From positions 1 to 23,795 of IMG/VR virus record IMGVR_UViG_3300025118_000149: 23,795 nt of DNA; one strand, written 5' to 3'. The stretch comes from a virus. Below the pieces are notes generated by a model. That model made no database searches and was not told the origin of the DNA. It saw nothing but the letters and a program-made list of their open reading frames with translations. Both the position numbers and the translations under genes were made by a program. Every line of letters starts with the position of its first letter. Position 1 is the first letter of the stretch. Positions 21,142 to 23,795 of this stretch are shown here, piece by piece.

Positions 21142-23058
21142 TTATTGAAAGTTATCAGTTAACTCCTGTCTACCTATAAAATAAGTTTGTAATTTTGTTA
21201 TTTCATCACTATTCAACTCTTTATTGTAATACGCCATTTCAAATAAGTCAAATGCATCTGCAACATAGCTATCATCACCAATCATATTTATTTTAACATC
21301 TACATCTTTATTAAAACCACTATCTGTTCCAACATTGGTTTTATTTATAAATGTAGTTATCAATCCACCATCAGCATATGAAGCCTTTTTAATCGTTAGT
21401 AAGAATTTAGTATTGTATACTACATCTGAACTTGCATTTACAGTAGCAGCATCATTATCGCTATCATCCTTTCCTCTAATGTTAATAACATTACCACCAT
21501 CTGTATTATAATTACCTGTAAATCTAATTCGATTGTCATCTCCCTCACCAATCGCTTGCCCTAAATTAGTTATTTCTGTTTCACCATCAGCATCATCACC
21601 TGCATTATCTTGTTGTTGTAAAACATAAAAGGCAGTAAATCCATCTAACAACATCGTGTTTGTAAAACTCATTCTATCAGCTTTTGAATTACCACCTGAT
21701 TGTGGTTCTCTATATCCAAATCTTATACCATTTGAACCTGTATCAATGTGTGGATTACCTATGTTTGTAGTTCCGTCTTTTAATCCAGATGTATCACCTG
21801 AATGTGATGTTTGCATTTCAACTAAGTGATTACCATTAGTACTTAAATCGGTAATTTGTGTTACTTCATCTTGAACTCCCCAAGATGGGTCAGTTACAGT
21901 GGATTTAACTGTGCTTTCGGCATTTCCATAAAATGATAATCCTGATATTTTTAATGGTAATAATCTATTATCTGGCGCATCTCCTCTACCAATACTATAA
22001 TGTCTAGCTTCATTTAAATTAGCTTTCATAGATATTCTAGCTTTATCAACAGCCATCTGACTTTCATTAAATATTTTTTTAGCTATCGTTTCATCTAATT
22101 GAAACAAATAATTACTTTCTGGTATTTCCAACCATTTGTTCCAAGTTAATTTTTCACTACCTTGTTTTTTTCTTGAAATTTCTGATAATGTTCCAACTAA
22201 TTTAAATGTGCTTAAATTATTTGTTTCTTTTAAAAATTTATCAAACTCATCTTTTCTATCAACTATTATATCTTGAAAACTTTGAGCTTTTTCTAATTTA
22301 GCTTCTAATATAGAATTTTCTTGTGATAAACTTGTAAGATGTGTTACTTCTTTTGATAATGAATATACTTGTCCATTTAAATTTGTAACTTCTTCCTTTT
22401 TTTCTCTTAATTCTTGTCTTACATTTTCATTAATTTTAATATTTTTTTGTAAGTTATCAATTAAATTATTAGCTTCTTTTAATTTATCTAAAGATTCTTT
22501 TAGTTTAGTTTTGTAATTGTCAATCTTATCATTTTTTGATACTAAAGCTTTTTCATATGTATCTAAATTATTTATATATTCTTGATATACTCTTTTTCTT
22601 TCCGTCTTAACTTCATTGACAACTTTTTTACTATTTTTAGTTTCGTGATTTAATTTATGATTTAACTTATTAAATTTTTCATTTAATTGTTTATTAAGTT
22701 TTTTAGCTTTTTCAATCACACTATCTTTATAAGAAAGTCTTTCTTTTTGTTCATTAATTTTTTCATATAAAGGATTAAACTCTGATTTAATTTTTTTAAT
22801 ATCATTTTCTTTTAATTGAAGTTTATTTATATAATCTTTTTCTTTTATTGAAAAAGTACCCTCTTCAAAATGTCTCGCTTTATTTAATTCCTGTAAAAGA
22901 TTATTCTTTTCATTTTCCAAATTTACAACTTGATTAGATAAATTTTGTGTATTTTCCTCTAACCTTTCAATAATTTTTTCTTTGTTTTCTATCTGGTCTT
23001 CATATTGAGAAGTTATTGGTTTTCCACTAAATCTTTCTTTTAATATATCTAAACTCAT
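21142..23058 (-). CDS. Long coiled-coil protein with C-terminal LamG/lectin-like domain
   Basis: The 638 residues fall into two parts. Residues about 20-285 are an almost unbroken coiled coil, rich in Lys/Glu/Asn/Leu heptads and lacking proline apart from one NPLYEK break near 95. After a linker (about 286-365), residues about 370-632 form a beta-rich Gly/Asp/Asn/Thr domain. This includes ISGLSFYGN, TDLSTNGNHLVEM, LDGFTAFYVLQQ, TKFLLTIKKASYADGG and the ending FDLFEMAYYNKELNSDEITK. That ending is typical of LamG/concanavalin-like domains, which bind sugars. Beside neck genes, a rod with a binding head resembles the whisker position of T4 (fibritin, wac), but there is no foldon. A neck whisker, fibre or host-surface adhesin is inferred. 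The ATG directly follows the stop of the tiny basic gene; GAGG is 10 bases upstream. Confidence 0.65.
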   Translation of the reverse strand: MSLDILKERFSGKPITSQYEDQIENKEKIIERLEENTQNLSNQVVNLENEKNNLLQELNKARHFEEGTFSIKEKDYINKLQLKENDIKKIKSEFNPLYEKINEQKERLSYKDSVIEKAKKLNKQLNEKFNKLNHKLNHETKNSKKVVNEVKTERKRVYQEYINNLDTYEKALVSKNDKIDNYKTKLKESLDKLKEANNLIDNLQKNIKINENVRQELREKKEEVTNLNGQVYSLSKEVTHLTSLSQENSILEAKLEKAQSFQDIIVDRKDEFDKFLKETNNLSTFKLVGTLSEISRKKQGSEKLTWNKWLEIPESNYLFQLDETIAKKIFNESQMAVDKARISMKANLNEARHYSIGRGDAPDNRLLPLKISGLSFYGNAESTVKSTVTDPSWGVQDEVTQITDLSTNGNHLVEMQTSHSGDTSGLKDGTTNIGNPHIDTGSNGIRFGYREPQSGGNSKADRMSFTNTMLLDGFTAFYVLQQQDNAGDDADGETEITNLGQAIGEGDDNRIRFTGNYNTDGGNVINIRGKDDSDNDAATVNASSDVVYNTKFLLTIKKASYADGGLITTFINKTNVGTDSGFNKDVDVKINMIGDDSYVADAFDLFEMAYYNKELNSDEITKLQTYFIGRQELTDNFQ

Positions 23059-23178
23059 TTATTTTATACCTCGTTTTTTAAATCTTTTTATTTGTGCTGG
23101 TGTTCTACCAGTTCTTTCTAAAATCTTATTCTTTTTCTGTCTGTCTTGTTTTCTTTGTTTTGCTGCTCTATTTGGCAT
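23059..23178 (-). CDS. Tiny basic phage protein
   Basis: This 39-residue protein is very basic: MPNRAAKQRKQDRQKKNKIL, then ERTGRTPAQIKRFKKRGIK. Similar short MPNRAAKQRK-type proteins occur beside structural genes in marine T4-like phages as far as I recall; the function is unknown. Its ATG overlaps the upstream stop by one base (TAATG), and its TAA is immediately followed by the next ATG, so it is embedded in the operon without gaps. Nucleic-acid binding is possible from composition alone. The coding call rests on this packing and the family resemblance. Confidence 0.65.
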   Translation of the reverse strand: MPNRAAKQRKQDRQKKNKILERTGRTPAQIKRFKKRGIK

Positions 23179-23651
23179 TATCTTGGCCTCTCTTCTATTT
23201 GTAACGATGATAATCTTGAACGATTAGCAGTTGCTACAATATTATGTTTAAAATTTGGATGTCCAGCGAATAATTGTGGTTCTGTTGTTCCATTAATTTC
23301 CCAATAGTAATTATTCCAATCCACAATATCACCCATTTCTGGATAAAAATTCAATGAACCACTTGATAGATTTTCTCTTTGGAAGAACATACTGATATTA
23401 CTATTTAAATCAGCACCAAAATCTTCTTGAACAATTTCAGGTTCTGCATATTCAATTAAACAATTAACTCTGAATCCTATATCATAGTATTTAGCAGTTG
23501 ATTCACCATACATATTGTCTTCTGTTTTTTCAATATTCACTTTATAAATATCAACCGATTGTCCGACAATCTCATCAATTAATTCTTCATTCATTTGATT
23601 AATTAAATCAAATTCTTTTTGTGGTATAAAAAATGGTTTTGTTTGAGACAT
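23178..23651 (-). CDS. Probable neck/head-closure protein
   Basis: This 157-residue soluble protein opens with a helix (EFDLINQMNEELIDEIVGQS). Then comes a beta-rich body with YYDIGFRVNCLIEYAEPEIV (about 55-74), SMFFQRENL, and FYPEMGDIVDWNNYYWEING (about 102-121). The end, FKHNIVATANRSRLSSLQI, is of a kind seen in phage neck proteins. GDIVxWxxxYWEI is typical of head-closure or connector proteins that join the portal to the tail. Position upstream of the gp15-like gene agrees with T4 gp13/gp14. I cannot tell which it replaces. The ATG starts 4 bases after the previous stop and has only a weak ribosome site, so coupling is likely. Confidence 0.55.
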   Translation of the reverse strand: MSQTKPFFIPQKEFDLINQMNEELIDEIVGQSVDIYKVNIEKTEDNMYGESTAKYYDIGFRVNCLIEYAEPEIVQEDFGADLNSNISMFFQRENLSSGSLNFYPEMGDIVDWNNYYWEINGTTEPQLFAGHPNFKHNIVATANRSRLSSLQIEERPR

Positions 23652-23655
23652 TTAA

Positions 23656-23795
23656 TTATCCTATGTATATTTTAAGTGGAGCTTTATTCAATACTTCTTG
23701 TTGAGCATTTGCAACTTCTTGTTCTGTAATTGCTTGTTCCTTTTTACTAACAGCTTCAAAGAATAAACTTAATTCTTCTAATAGATTTGCTTTTT
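23656..23795 (-). CDS. 3' end of an upstream neck-region gene, 5' part outside window
   Basis: The last 45 complete codons of a gene entering from the right edge are visible. They read as a charged helix, LLEELSLFFEAVSKKEQAIT, then Glu/Gln-rich residues, ending in KAPLKIYIG. Too little is present to name it. Position suggests another neck or head-completion protein. Confidence 0.6.
   Translation of the reverse strand, partial: KANLLEELSLFFEAVSKKEQAITEQEVANAQQEVLNKAPLKIYIG

Noticed and set aside
21970-21995. RGD tripeptide in the coiled-coil/lectin-like protein as an integrin-type motif
   Set aside because: Three residues occur by chance, and there is no reason for such binding in a phage of microbes.
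1-23795. tRNA genes, CRISPR arrays, insertion sequences or an integrase
   Set aside because: No cloverleaf, spaced repeat array, terminal inverted repeats or recombinase motifs were seen; the only repeats are the ones listed.

Overview
This window is part of a contractile-tailed phage (myovirus) genome of the wider T4 superfamily. It is very AT-rich. Every gene I can support lies on the minus strand, so transcription runs from high to low coordinates. The structural genes resemble those of marine T4-like phages such as the cyanophage and pelagiphage groups: sheath, tube, gp15-type tail terminator, a gp26-family protein, a LysM baseplate protein and a tape measure. I cannot name the host. Strong Shine-Dalgarno sequences (AGGAG/GGAGG) and a histone-H1-like small protein of the kind common in Bacteroidota are the only hints, and they are weak.

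Layout in transcription order. Neck and tail top (23795-19433): the end of an unknown gene, a probable neck protein, a tiny basic protein, a long coiled-coil protein with a lectin-like end, three small repeat-bearing proteins, and the gp15-like terminator. Tail shaft (19363-16556): a small coiled-coil protein, then sheath and tube, each in its own one-gene transcription unit with a promoter-like element and hairpin terminator. Lysis and baseplate (16454-7507): a GH108 lysozyme, an H1-like protein, a gp26-like protein joined to a small downstream frame by a probable programmed frameshift, a small protein, the tape measure, and three baseplate proteins. DNA metabolism (7461-1): a small divergent family-A DNA polymerase, a large protein with a possible nuclease core, a conserved unknown, a thioredoxin-like protein, a Cys-rich protein, a gp32-like single-strand binding protein, RecA, and a FEN/RNase H-type 5' nuclease cut by the window edge.

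Two promoter classes appear to divide the map. A 15-base element occurs exactly four times, with one looser copy, in front of virion genes. A sigma70-like promoter with an A-tract and TTG(17-18)TATATT occurs in front of gp32 and in front of the polymerase-like gene. The polymerase, nuclease-like, unknown, thioredoxin and Cys-rich genes may therefore form an early DNA-processing operon placed between the late genes and the recombination genes.

The most interesting items are: the compact family-A polymerase with almost no thumb and altered active-site residues; the +1/-2 frameshift site in the gp26-like gene; the exact 15-base promoter family; and the neck module, where a perfect 57-bp tandem duplication, a shared C-terminal cassette and shared N-terminal peptides suggest modular evolution. 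There is no gene-free stretch over 300 bases, and I saw no tRNA, CRISPR array or insertion sequence.
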